64,000 nt of DNA from Entoloma clypeatum. Taxonomy: Eukaryota > Basidiomycota > Agaricomycetes > Agaricales > Entolomataceae. The stretch spans positions 1,984,001 to 2,048,000 of the forward strand of contig OY751488.1 of NCBI GenBank assembly GCA_963565915.1. Reading direction: 5' to 3'. This document shows, piece after piece, positions 30,015-42,449 of the stretch. The position numbers were made by a program, and so were the translations under genes. Each line of letters opens with the position of its first letter. Position 1 is the stretch's first letter. A model generated the notes under the pieces. It did no database searches. It saw nothing but the letters and a program-made list of their open reading frames with translations, and was not told where the DNA came from.

Positions 30015-30673
30015 CTCGGTACTTGTGTGGTACATCATTCAAGCGATCGAGAACCTGTTCATTTTTTGCAACATCCCCACGTTTGGCTTATCTCGCTTGG
30101 GGTAAGCGGTAACTGTGGATCGTGTTTTATGTCATCGTGTCACTCATATCATAATTTTCATTTCTTCTGCGACTAATACAAGATATTCATCGTTCCCTCA
30201 GGCCTCAGTAGCGACCCATACGCCTTCAAGATTTTTGGCAGGCGACTCATAAATCGAGGAGTTCAGGATCGAAGATTCGAAGATGCGTAGTAAAAATGCA
30301 CTAAAAATGATGCCAATGTTCGGCAGCCCAGCGGGGCTTGTCCTTTTATGGCAAGTTACGTTTTCATAAGAACGGGTCCTTATTTGGATGGACTAACACA
30401 CGGACCGCTTCTTTTTTCCAGTTTTTGTTCCACTACGCACTGTTTTCAAATCGCTTCCATACGATGTCGGCTTCGAGACAAATGGTAAAGCGCAGCGCGG
30501 GTCTATCTTTTTCCGCCTTACATAACATCGCCGATCATGGACGCAATGACAGCCTGCAGGGTCCCTCCCTTGTCCGAATACGACTCAGGACCCTTGGTAT
30601 ATATATTTCTGACAAGCTTGCAATGTCATTTTCCTCGCCACCTAGCTCATATTCTACGCTAACATAGCGGGCA
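30015..30673. other. Intergenic, upstream of the synthetase gene
   Basis: No supportable gene. It should contain the promoter of the large gene that starts at 30674. Confidence 0.4.
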
Positions 30674-33600
30674 ATGTCAGTGCCTCTAGCTTTCCTTGGT
30701 ACACCCCCGATCGCGATAGGGGCGGCTGTTTCACTCGGGGAAGCGATTGCTGCACGAATAGCGGACGCCAGCAAAGTCGCCACCCTTCTTGACTGCCTTT
30801 GCACCACGTTGGCACCCGCAATCCATTCACCTGACCCATCGCGACCTCCGCTATCCCACCATGATCTTCAGATATTTGTATCGCGGTTTTCCTTGCCGTA
30901 TTCAACTAGCAGCCGGCTGGGTCCAAATGACCGGGTGATGCTCGTCTTGGAGAGCGGTCCCGAAAATGCTTTGGCCCTTATAGCAATTGCCAGCTACCAT
31001 ACTTGCGCGCCGATCAATGCCAACTGCACGGCTTCCGAGCTGAGAGACGACGTGCAAAGGCTCAGAGCAAAAGCCATCGTCACAACACGGGCTGTCGAGG
31101 AACGACTCAATCTCTCGAGAGTAGGAGATGAGCTAGGGTGTCAGATTATCTATGTCGAACCCCGCGCCTCAGGTCCTGCGGGAATATTTGACATGAAACC
31201 TATGGGCGACAAAAACGTCGCGTCCTCTCCTTCCTACTCTCCTTCACAGCCTCACACTCCTTCACAACCTCACACTCTTTCCGACACCTCCCTTGTACTA
31301 CATACTTCTGGCACTAGTGGCAAGAAGAAAGTCGTGCGATACTCTTTGCGATCTTTACTGATCGGGACTTGGTCTGTGGTGGAATCATGGGGCCTTAAAC
31401 CAACGGACGTCAACTGTGCGTAAATTTTGTCTCCTTTTTTGCGTATCGTATGATTCTGAGGAAACGTCACAGTTAATATGATGCCTCTTTTCCACATCGG
31501 CGGTATCGTGCGGAATTTATTCGGCCCCGTACTATCCGGCGGGAGTGCTATCATGTGCTCGGAGTGTGACCCAATCGCCTTTTGGAACATTGCGACAAAT
31601 TTGCGTGCAACCTGGTCAGCATTTTTGGCGGTTTTGGGAAATAAATGTTGATTTCTGTATAGGTATTACGCTGCACCTACGATCCATCAGGCCATCATCT
31701 CGTCGAAGCCACGGAATGAAGATTTACCTGGAGATATCCACATCAGGATGGTCTGCAATGCTGCTGGGGCGCTACTACCTTCCCTTGCCGTCCAACTGAA
31801 GAATTTATTCAATGATGCCATTGTCTTGCCATCGTACGGAATGACGGAGTAAGTCGGTCGGACCAGATGTATTCAGAGTATTGATGTGATTTTGTAGATG
31901 CATGCCCATTGCTTCACCGCCGCTGGACTACAACCTTGATCGACCAGGCTGCTCTGGCATGGCCTGTGGGCCTCATCTCTCGATACGCGGCCCTATGAAT
32001 CTAGAGCAAGAGCTGCCACACGATATTATAGGTGCAATATGTGTACGAGGAGCACCTACTTTCGAAGGATATGAAGTCTCGCCTGACATGGATATACCCC
32101 TCGATAAATCTGCGTTTACGAGCGGAGGATGGTTTGACTCGGGCGATATGGGCTTCATTGATGCAGACGGGTAATTCTATTGAACCTGGATCCACAATGG
32201 CATTTGACAAGCTTACCTCTCGCCTGTTCAATAGTTATCTTTTCATCACTGGGCGTTCGAAGGAGATTATAAACAAGGGTGGGGAAGTTATTTCTCCGTT
32301 TGAAATTGAAGAAGCCATTATCATTGCTGCCAAGGACTACGTCCAGGTATTTTCTCTTCTTTGTCGACAACCTGCCCGTTTCGCTCAAATATATCCAGAG
32401 TGCCTTGGCGTTTTCCATAGACCATGATGTATTGCAAGAAACCATCGGTGTCGTTCTCGTTCCGACACCAAATCGACCTCGACTGAGTCTTTCACAAATG
32501 CAGAAGTTACTCAGGTAAGTTCACAGTATCATTTTGATCATGTCTCTTATTTTGTATTGTCAGGAACCACCTTCATCCTTCGAAATGGCCTTTTGCGGTC
32601 GTGTACATGGATAGTTTACCAAAGAACAGGTGAATGCAATGCCCAATCGACTTCTCCGGTTACTGACACACATTGAAGCGCCGGAAAGCCTTTACGCATC
32701 AAGCTAGCATCGCGCTTAGGCATTGGGTGCCTGTCAGACAATGTGCCTATCTTGCACAGACACTTCGAAGCAGAGACACCGCCTGCTATGGTATCGATGG
32801 CGGAATCCATCTCTTGTCGACCAGTCACGGTCGATGAAGAAGAGATTGAACGCGTCCTGAGTTCCACCACTGGAATCAAGGAGTTCGCTTTACGTCTGAA
32901 CCTTGATGGTATTCCCGAAGCTCTAGTGTTCGTAGGTGGTGAATCAGATTTCGAGTCTGGTCACCTCGAGGATGCTATCAGCCTGCAACTCCCGGGGTAC
33001 TGTGTCCCAGAGCTGCACCGCTTGTCGAGACCTCTATCCGTACGTGGAGAGGAATTCGACTTCGATTCCGTCAAGAGGGAAATTTCGTGGCAACATTCTT
33101 CGGCCTTGTCAGAGACAGGAAAGCTCGTGTCTGAAATTATCGCCAATCTCCTACACATAGACTCCGTGAACATCTCCGGCGAGTCCGATTTCTTTTTACT
33201 GGGCGGAAACTCTCTGCGTCTCGGTCAGCTTTCGTTCAATTTGCGCAAGCAGACCGGCGTCAATGTCGCGATCCCTGCTCTTTTCCGAAATAGCACAATC
33301 CAAGGAATCGCTTCCTTGATCGACGAAGCGATGGCGCAGACTCCTACAACCGTGCACCCGTTTCCTGTCAAGGGCCTATCCCCTCTGTCGTCCGAGTCCA
33401 CCCTTCAAGGTGTCGACGGGTATCACACTATGGGCGCGCGCAATCAAACAAATTTGCTTTGCATGATAATTCAGGCGATACCACACTTATTTTTCTATCC
33501 TATGAAGGCGGCCTTCAGCTGTGCGTATCACTGTTGTCAAGTATGGAGAAATTTACTTACTGGACAAATCTAGGGACGTTGATGCTACTTGTTCTGTCAT

Positions 33601-36213
33601 ATCTCGCACCCATCGTTGATCACAGTTATCCGAGACGCTTAGCTTCCCTTGTTGTGGCAATTTTGGCAGCCAGAGTTGGCAGAGGCACTGTATGCCCTCT
33701 GGTTGCAATAATGTTCAAATGGATCGTTATTGGTCGATACCAGGTTGGGACATATCAGATGTACGCATCGATCCTTTGCTATATATTCCTTGGATATTAA
33801 TTCCTGTGCTTCTCAGGTGGTCAACATACCATCTACGATGGTGGATCGTTGATAAAGCCCTCAGGTATCAGCTCGACGTCCTACTTACCAAGCACAACTT
33901 ACTCTCTCCTAGGTCTGCGGGAAAGGGCATCTTCCAATCACACCCCTCGCTCAACGTTCTATACTTTAAAATGCTCGGTGCTCATATCGGAAACAATGTT
34001 CTGATCAGTGACAGAACTGAACTTGGAGAGCTCGATCTGCTCACCCTTGGTGATGGTTGTCGGATAGACCATTCAATCATTCGGGGTTTTTGCGTCGAGA
34101 GAGAAGGACTTTTCAGTCTTGATAGAGTGACAATTGGACGCGAGGCTGTCATCAATACTTACACCAACATCGCCCCGGGTGCTACGATCCCCGACGCAGC
34201 CGTCTATGGACCTCACGCGTCTTCATATGACGATCCATCTCCTCCAAGTTACGCTGCGTTCAATGAACTATCCATCCGTCAACCCCACGTGCTGCTTCAA
34301 GTTTTCGTAGCTTGGCCTGTCATTTCTTTGGTGTATATTGTTTCTCGTGGGTCATTGTCCCCTCGAAATTGGAATGAAATCTGACCCGGCTTAGGTTTAC
34401 CATGGGTCGCTGTTCTCTTCTTAATGTTCACCGACAACTATCTGAAGAGCCCAGGACTGAACGGACTAGAAGCAGTCATCTTGTGGTTCTCGTCAATTGA
34501 ACGTGTGGCTTTTCACGTCTTGTCGAAAATCGTCCAAGCCACAGTCATTCCTGTATTCCATCTATTCCTGGCAATTTTGGTCAAAAGGGCGTTCGGGCTC
34601 AACACAGAATGTCCTTCAGAAGACGCCACTCAACTATCACTTCTGCGACGTTACATTAATTATATCCTTCTGTCTCAACTGGCACAGAAAGAAGCCTTCA
34701 TGATTCTAGGAAGCCATTATGAAGTCGTATCTGTACGGACACATTCCATTCGTTTGACTTGCGTTTGACACACTCTCCTTTCCTCAGATGGTTTTCAGGG
34801 CTATGGGAGCCAAAGTAGGCAAAAGGATATATTGGCCGGGCTCGGGCATCTATTGCCTCGACCCCGAGATGCTAGAGATTGGCGACGACGTTGTGTTTGG
34901 GTCGCGTGCTGAGCTGTTCACTACGGATCAAATTGGCACGAGAAAGATTGTCATTGGCGATGGCGGTGGGTTGAAAAGGCTACACGTGATGTCGCGTCTG
35001 ACTTTTCGTCTAGCCATGGTCGCTGACCGCGTGGTGGCGCTTCCCGGTACACGGATTGGAAGAAGAACAGTCATGGGGACTGGAGCTCTTTGCAAGCGTG
35101 ATACGACATATGGAGACGGGGAAACCTGGATTGGGAATGGTATGACCCCGCACCGTGACATTATTCGAGATGCTAACGTTTTCGAAAAGAACATGGAGAA
35201 GCCGTTTTTCTGAGCAAGAAACCAATGGAGAAATCCTATGCCAACGATTCTACATTGACTCCTTTCGGCAAAGCCTTCTATCTAGGACAAGCAGATTATT
35301 TCGTCCTCCCATACTTCTTCCTTCTGATTATTGCTCTGATGAGCGCTGCTATATCGGCAGCCTTCTGGTCACTCAAGGCTATCTCTACAGCGCAGCTGCT
35401 TCATCTGCTTTACATTCATTGCCGACATCTTTTCAAGCCATGCTGGTATCGCCCAGCAGTCCTGTACGGACTGGTGGCCTCTTTCTTCATCGTTATCTTC
35501 GCCTTGCAAGCTTTTTTTTCCATTCTGTGGGTGATCGCGACCAAGTGGGCGATTATCGGTCAAAGAACAGAAGGGCGTTTCGATTGGGACAAGAGCGATT
35601 ACTGTCAACGCTGGCAGTTACACCTCTCTTTGACGCAATTCATCAACGAAGGCGGCGGAGCGGGAGGTGTCCTTCCACCCCTGACCGGTTCTATATATTT
35701 CACCTGGTACCTTCGTGCTATGGGCGCGAAGATTGGGAAGAATTGTGGTATCTTCGCTGGAGGGAAAGTTGGGTTGATCACAGAGCCTGATCTCGTTGAG
35801 GTATGTGGGCCTATACCATAAAAATGGGTTATGACACTCATGTATTGATGGACAGGTCGGCGACAATGTAAACATCGATGATTGTTCTGTGGTAGCGCAT
35901 ATCAATTCCCGAGGCAAATTCTCTCTTAATCGTCTCAAGATGGGGAACGGGTAGGTTTTTACTTGGCAATATCAAATAAATATATATTAACATCCTGTTC
36001 GTCAGGTCTGCCATGCGAACTGGATCCAGACTCCTTTCCGGAGCATCGATGGAAGATAGCAGTATGCTCCTTGAACACTCGTTGCTCACATCCGGGGAGG
36101 TCGCGGACGCTGGTGCCGTTTACAGTGGATGGCCAGCCAGACAGGTGACCGGTATCCACCGGCCTGGAGAGAAATCGCGAACCAGCTCTGCGAGAGCATC
36201 GACCGTCGGCTGA
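30674..36213 (+). CDS. Pls/PosA-like single-module synthetase: A domain, carrier domain, three membrane-linked beta-helix domains
   Basis: About 17 exons giving roughly 1,570 residues. Order: an adenylate-forming domain (residues about 1-600) with LHTSGTSGKKK (P-loop A3), PLFHIGG (A4), LPSYGMTE (A5), GGWFDSGDMGFID (A7), GRSKEIINKGGEVISPFEIEEA (A8) and PKNSAGKPLRIKLA (A10 Lys); a linker resembling a degenerate second A C-terminal subdomain; a carrier domain with DFFLLGGNSL (phosphopantetheine Ser near residue 720); then three repeats of membrane helices plus a left-handed beta-helix (hexapeptide) domain, at about residues 905-1050, 1165-1270 and 1420-1530. Each beta-helix begins with (M/A)xGA(H/K)(I/V)G. 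This is the architecture of bacterial epsilon-poly-lysine synthetase, in which membrane-tied C-terminal domains join monomers on the carrier. The A domain, however, has acyl-CoA-synthetase-like signatures. All splice joins tested keep frame. The substrate is unknown. Confidence 0.85.
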
Positions 36214-36832
36214 TGCTACTTCAAGGAAATTTTCTTTATTCTTCGTGCTTCTTATTTTATTTCACATTAATTGACGCCATATCGACATCGCTATTCCAAA
36301 ACCATCGGAATACTCGACCACACTTGTAAATAGCTCACACTCTTTGCACATCTTCACATCCCCAACACTCAAGTGCATCCTACGATACTTATCGCCCTCA
36401 TTCCGTTTAGATGCGGTGCCTACGCAAACTAATAGACTATAATGTATAATGCTAGTAGAATGACAGGAGGATGGCGGTCACCTCGGTCAATGCATTCGAT
36501 GCAAGATTGTGAGTATAATATTTGGTATTGAGCAAATGTACACATGTCAAACAAGAAATTCAAGAAGGGTGTCGGTGTCGCCACGCCCGAGTCACCATGC
36601 CAAAAAAAGAGTCAATGCCATATGCGTATGTGTGCGAGTCAAGAAAATCCGCGTATCGTCGGAATAGAGTGTCTGAGCAGCTGTTGCAGAGGTCGAAAAG
36701 GAAAGTGATACGGGAATGAAGTCAATGTGTATTTGAAACAAGAAAGGTGCCAGTGATAGTATCGGCGTTTCTCCATTTCACAGAAGAAGTTGTCCTGTAA
36801 CGAATGCCAAGGAAAGAAAAAAAAAGTTGGAA
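36214..36832. other. Intergenic between two convergent genes
   Basis: AT-rich 3' regions of the synthetase gene and the F-box gene. No gene was seen. Confidence 0.4.
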
Positions 36833-38344
36833 TTAGATTGCGGCGAAGTAAAAATCCCCACCCGGGTTACTCACAAGCCTATTCGTCCGATCGCCAGGAA
36901 ACGTGGGTAGGCCATCATCGTTATCGTTGTTCGGCGCGAGCTTTCGGATGAGAAGGTCAAGCCGACAGAGGTTCGGCAGTTCTTGCGCCAAGAGATCCAG
37001 AAGCTGGGGCGTCAGAGCGACGACACCGAGGTGCAGACTTTCCAGCCTTTGCTCGGGCAATCTGTCTTTGAAAGCATCAAGAACAGCGACGACGTCTGCG
37101 TGCTGAAAATAACGACCCGTCAACGATAATGATGTTATCGTGGCAGATAACCGCTCGAGACATGTGAGGGTTGCACTGAACGGGAACAAAGGGGTGCTGA
37201 TGGAGAGATCGCGCAGGTTCTGCAGGTGGACGTCCTTCAAGGCACGTGGAATCCAGGAGTTGATGGGAAAGGAATCTGGACAGCACTCTGGTCCGTTGTT
37301 CGCCGTGGCGCGAAGGCACAGGGAGCGCAGAGTCGAGCTCTGGCATTGTAGGAAGGTGGAGACGCCGCGTGGGTTGCCGAGGTGCGGGTACGCGACGGGG
37401 AAGCCGATGGTGAGGTGTTCGAGGTGTGGGAGAAAGTGGAGGGCACAGAAGAAAGGGAACAGGTCGAGGGGCTCCCATGTGTGGATGGAGAGCTGGCGGA
37501 GGGTGTTTCGGAGGCGCGAGATAAGGGGCGCGAGATGGTTTATCATGATCGAAGAAAGGACAGATGGGTCGACACAGTGGTCGAGGCGGATGAGCAGATT
37601 CAGCTCCTCGATGTTTGCGAGGGACTGTGTTGAGGTGGGGTCGGTGAAAAGCTTGGGGACGTTTTCGAGAGAGATGTCGAGGGATAATTTCCGGAGGTCG
37701 GGCCGGAAGAGCGCTGCGAGAAGTGGGGCGGGGGACACTGGGATACTCGGGAGGCCGCACCACATGATACGGTAGTCAATGACGTTGGGAAGGCCGCTGA
37801 AGACCTTTAGCATAGACTTGATGATATCTTCCGGGGTGCGCAACTTTGGATTGAGGCGGATTTTCTTCCTGCCTACGAAGATCCTCCGTTCAATAAAGTG
37901 GTGTGCGAGGTCCCTAATATTTCTCAAACGGGATGGTTTCCGTGCATAATTCGGCTTTCGTTCCAGTCGTTCGTTATTGAGTATCTGGTTGAGGAAAGTA
38001 GGATATATGTGCAAGACGCGAACACGCTTTGCGACAACTGGATCCCTGGAAATTGATTTTGTATTGAGTGGAACGGCTGATTTCGAAAACAGGGCAACCT
38101 TGACTCACCTGAGACGTACCATGTTTTTCATCATCTTCTTATCCAGATACGCGAAACTAATCTGGCGGTATCGACAATCCATTGCGAGGTCATAAAAAGT
38201 GCTGTTCAGGCCAATGAGGTCCTCCAGCGCGGACGGCTTGATGAAGTTTGCAACATGGAGCCATATCTCTTGGGGCAGGCAGAGCATCAGTGGAAGAGGG
38301 AGAGAGAGACGGCGGTGGATGCCATCGAGCGATGGGATTGTCAA
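36833..38344 (-). CDS. F-box protein with leucine-rich-repeat-like region
   Basis: Two exons: a short first one (38344 to about 38103) and a long second one, joined across an intron of about 62 nt with GTGAGT and TTCCAG ends. The N-terminus carries an F-box-like helix set (MLCLPQEIWLHVANFIKPSALEDLIGLNSTFYDLAMD), which normally binds Skp1 in SCF ubiquitin ligases. The remainder (about 380 residues) has repeated LxxLxL patterns typical of degenerate LRR-like basidiomycete F-box proteins (LRKLSLDISLENV, NLRDLSISTPLF, ITSLSLTGRYF, LESLHLGVVAL). Such genes form large lineage-specific families in Agaricomycetes. The substrate is unknown. The last 15 residues after DRTNRL could be altered by an unseen intron. 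Confidence 0.75.
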
Positions 38345-41300
38345 CTAATTAATTGACAGATTACAACTAAATTGCTCTCCTGTCACAAATAACGCCTTTC
38401 CCGTACATGTCGTAATCCAATATCACCTAAAATACCCTTCGCCGCATAAAACACGGTACTACACCTCCCTCCACAACGTTCAGTGACTTTGACAGGGGGA
38501 CTGGCCGCAGGACGTTCGAACCCCGACTAATACTGGTGGCGAATCGACCATTGCTTATCTATTCAGAACTTCAGCCCGTGTTGAACGAGTGGAGGACGCC
38601 AGCCGACTGAGTGGACTGAGACTTACTTACCCTTTCAGAATGATTTGAAATAAGCTTAATGATCCTTTGTGGTCTTGTAAAGTTTAATTTGACTGACCCT
38701 GATCAGGTTCCTTGGTGCAACGTGCACAGAACATGCATGCAGCAAGATGCAACCCCAAAAGCTCGTGCCATGACCATTACCAACTCAAGGATGGCCGTTG
38801 TGTTGCTCGAAATGTTCAGGTGTGGCCTCACGTATCTCTTCCAAAATACTGAAAATATATCTGTGAATCGACCATGTCCAACAAAGGTGAGAACGTGCGA
38901 TGAGCTCATGTCAGGGACTGAACGATTCTAGAGCATGGCTGGCGGTTGAGGGTTTGGTACCTTGCTATCCAAACAAATTCTTGATATCACTTGTTGTGTC
39001 CCCTCTCGAGGTAGACAAGCTACTCTGTAAGCCGTTCCCTTGATGTTGTATGGGTTCAAATTAACGTCACAGTTCACTATGGGCGGGGTGTCCGCAATCG
39101 AAGCATCATGGCGTATTTGAATGATATGTTGACGGCCAGATCGATCGCTGATGTCCAAAGTCAATTGTCGTACATAGCAATGGACTCACGTATCCAGATG
39201 GATGAGTGGAGGCATGTCATTGCGACTTTGACCAGAACATCGGGAAAACCTTGATGCTCGAACCCTTATAGGGGGACCCAGTGGATATTTCTTCACAGGC
39301 TAGAGAGCACTGTGCCCAGAAACAATCGAGATCGCTTCAACATCGTCCCATCATCATTGCAAATTGGAGGACACACAGGGACTGGGAGCTGATGGCGTGG
39401 TGTATGGCATTGCATCCTACATACACGGCTCTGAAACCTCTCCGCGCCGTCGCGGCTCATGGCGAGATGGTCGATCGAGATGGCGCGCCATGTGTAACCC
39501 CAATGCAGCTTGCGATGCTCAGTGCAGTTTATCTCTGGCCAACCATCCAATGGTAAATATATATATTCTAGTTTTACCTTGCTCAGCTCTTTCGGTGCAC
39601 AGGTTACATCGAGCATCGGCTCATAATTGGAGGTGAGGATTCTAAAAAAAAAAAAGAGAAGTTATGAAGCACTTCCTGGTCAGCATGCGCAAGTCAAGAG
39701 CTCGGCGGCGTTATCAGTTGTCATTCTTTGCATTGCGTTGGGGCGGTCGTGTAAGTACGAAGGAGGTGTATAATAAATATAATATATTATGGTGGCGGGG
39801 TATTGTGGGTGAAAGCCCCAGGGACTTTCTGGCCTGGCAGAGGGCCTAACCTGGGGAGAAAAACGAGATGAGCTGCGAGGGCGGGCGATCAGCTGCGTGT
39901 TGACAGATCGAGGTTTTTCCACCGAGGTTAGGCAACCCTTGGCTACACAGGCAAGGCGCGGAAGGGTGGGAGGGTGGGGAAAAAGGAATGGCTTAGTGCT
40001 ACACGACGCGCTCGTGCCGGTCACTGTAAGAGGAGGAAGAGATGCCTCCACGTGACCGTCATCACTTGTGCAAAGACTCTTAATACTACGCTCGTACCTC
40101 ACTACGTCCAAGAGCAGCAACATGCTCGGGTTTAATTGGCACGACCCGGTATGTACCAAGTGTGCAAACAATCCGTTGATCGTAAAAGCCTCAAGGCACG
40201 ATTAATCGTCCACCCCCTCTGAATAGATCCTTGCCGCAATTACATTGCAGCCTCCCCCATCTCCAGAAGCCTTATCAGGTATCCACCATTAAAGATAAAT
40301 GCGTGACTAGCGGCCCCAGGTGCCCATTGCTTTTAAAATCCGCTAATGTGGCGTTTTCGCAATCAGGACCCTTCGTTCTTAGCATCGCATAACCGAGCAT
40401 GCAAGTCATATCTGATACCACGCCGGGAACGTAAACGATTCCTCACAATATTGTCTGGAGGTCTTCAGCTAGCAAGACGATGTCCCTCAGCGAGGGCTCA
40501 TATTCTTTGTTCGGTGCGTGCCAATCAGATCGAACCCCACTGACACGGACAAAGAAAATTGATGGACAAGTTCTCATGCGACAATTCCTCTCACCTTGTA
40601 AAGTCATTGGACATGTCTTCTAGGACCTAAGGAAGGTCGTTTATTAGTCCGGTGTCGTGGGGTCCGGTGGGATTGCCGCTACGTCATTCCATATAACATC
40701 GAGGATGACGCTCCTGTCCCAATCGATACCACGGTCAAGACGGTAACCGGATGGCATGAACTCGTCCTGAGTTTTGCACGAATTCTTGATTTTGACTAAA
40801 CACACTCACGAGTTACAAGAAACATTGGTATTCCAGAACTGTCGGGTCTGACTCACAACTCCAGAATAAATAGTCCGTCGCAAGTGCAACCATGGCATGC
40901 AAAGTATCTTGAGAATTCGAACCTTTGGCAGAGGCAACATAACACGACTCGGACGGCTTTGAGTCCAAGCATTGTCACATAAGTTTGCACGTAAAAATAA
41001 CGCTGGGTTTCTGATGGAGGGGCTCCATATTCAATACCTTAGATCGACTCTCTCGCTCGTTCAACGAGATACTTGGTGGGGTCCTCTCCGGAGAAGGTGT
41101 CGTTTGCCGTTTACTGAAATCGTCAGGGAGGGAGGGAGGATGTAGACTTGTTGGATGAAGTTGTGTCTATGGAGGAGGTGGTTGGCACGAACCAAAAGGT
41201 GGTTCTATAAATAAGCAAGAGAGACTATGGCAACCATGGAGAGCTTGCTTCAAAGCCTGACGCGACGGTGAACATCCAAGGTCACCGTGACGGTGGTGCC

Positions 41301-41380
41301 CCTGTCAATGCGATCTCCCAGCTTTTCTCATCACTTAGCCGCCATCGAGAAGCCCCCAACCTCACGAGAACAGTTTGACA
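38345..41380. other. 3 kb gene-poor region
   Basis: Scattered short frames on both strands, none convincing. Part of its right half (from about 40240) resembles 43003-43110, so it belongs to the tandem duplication that covers 41.4-45.2 kb. Confidence 0.45.
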
Positions 41381-42204
41381 ATGGAGAGCATAAGTGCCCC
41401 AGTCGGTCGCAGTGCTGCGAAGCGGGAGAAGGAGGGCTCATTTAAGCTAAAGGTTTGTATGTGGTTTTCTCGGATATGTATGCCTTTTTTCAAAGCTGAA
41501 TGATGCGAGTAGATCCCTGCAAATCGTCCCCCAACACGCTACAAAGAGAAGTGAGTACGAAGTCAATCGAAAGGGATTCTCAACACCAACGAGGCTTCGC
41601 TCGCAATGGTCAGGTTCCAAGCATTGAGGGAGAAATACGACCAAGTGAACGCGGTGAGCATGATCGCCCTCTGTCCTTCTACTATCTTGCTAAGGACGCG
41701 CTCCCATTACAAGATTAGAGCTCAACACCACCGCAACCTCGACCTCGCAGCCCAGGTGATTGAGAAGCTCCAAGCAGAGAACGAGTGTGTGTTCTTCGTT
41801 ACCACAAGCGCATCTCTTAACCATTGCACCCTGACAGCATGCTCCTGGATGCAATATACACCTCCTCTCCGCACCTCATCCACACAATATCGCAACGACC
41901 ACCGCCCCTGCGTCCACCAGCACAATGCTACGAATCCCAGTTTCCGTCTCCTGTATTTCCACCGCCCCCTTCGGCTGAACCCACCGAGGACTCAAGGCAC
42001 AACGATGGGCCGAGGTCGTCACTACTTCATTCAGTGAATCAGACGCCTCGGGTGGCGAGTTTGAATGGCCGTTCAATCTCTCAGCGTACAAGCCAAAGTT
42101 TAAATGAGGTTCGTATATATTGCCCAATCAGATCCTGCCCAGAGGTGTCTCATTTCCCGCAGTCAAAAGACCATCAGCAGTTTCTTAGCGAACATGATTC
42201 ATGA
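41381..42204 (+). CDS. Coiled-coil protein, possible INO80-subunit (Iec3-like) family
   Basis: Exons resolve into one frame from the ATG at 41381 to the TGA at 42202-42204: a basic N-terminus (GRSAAKREKEGSFKLKIPANRPPTRYKEK), then a coiled coil (FQALREKYDQVNA, joined to IRAQHHRNLDLAAQVIEKLQAEN, then DMLLDAIY), then a Pro/Ser-rich tail. All introns have GT...AG ends and keep phase. The pattern of a short basic lead followed by one coiled coil ending in LLDAI resembles the Iec3-type subunit of the INO80 chromatin remodeller in fungi, but I cannot prove it. A decayed copy lies at 43090-43502, and the following MFS gene is duplicated in the opposite state of decay. Confidence 0.6.
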
Positions 42205-42449
42205 TGAAGTATTTAGTCAATTGTATATTCCTGACGATCATGCCATGTGTGTACACTGATAATTCTCATATATGTGCCATACTTATCCTAGTATCTGTCG
42301 CGCGAACCTGGCCTTAACGTAGCATGTGAGCCGTGCCTGGACCTGCCAGTGTGTCCTCAAACAACGTTAAGCCTTGGAGCTTGAAGCTTGAAGCTCCTCA
42401 CGCGAACGACGTCACGAAGCGCACCGAAAATCAATCCGGCTTTTCACGT

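Noticed and set aside
38505..38530. GTTCGAACCCC, resembling a tRNA T-loop
   Set aside because: The arms do not pair into a T-stem on either strand and no acceptor or D-arm is present at the right distance.
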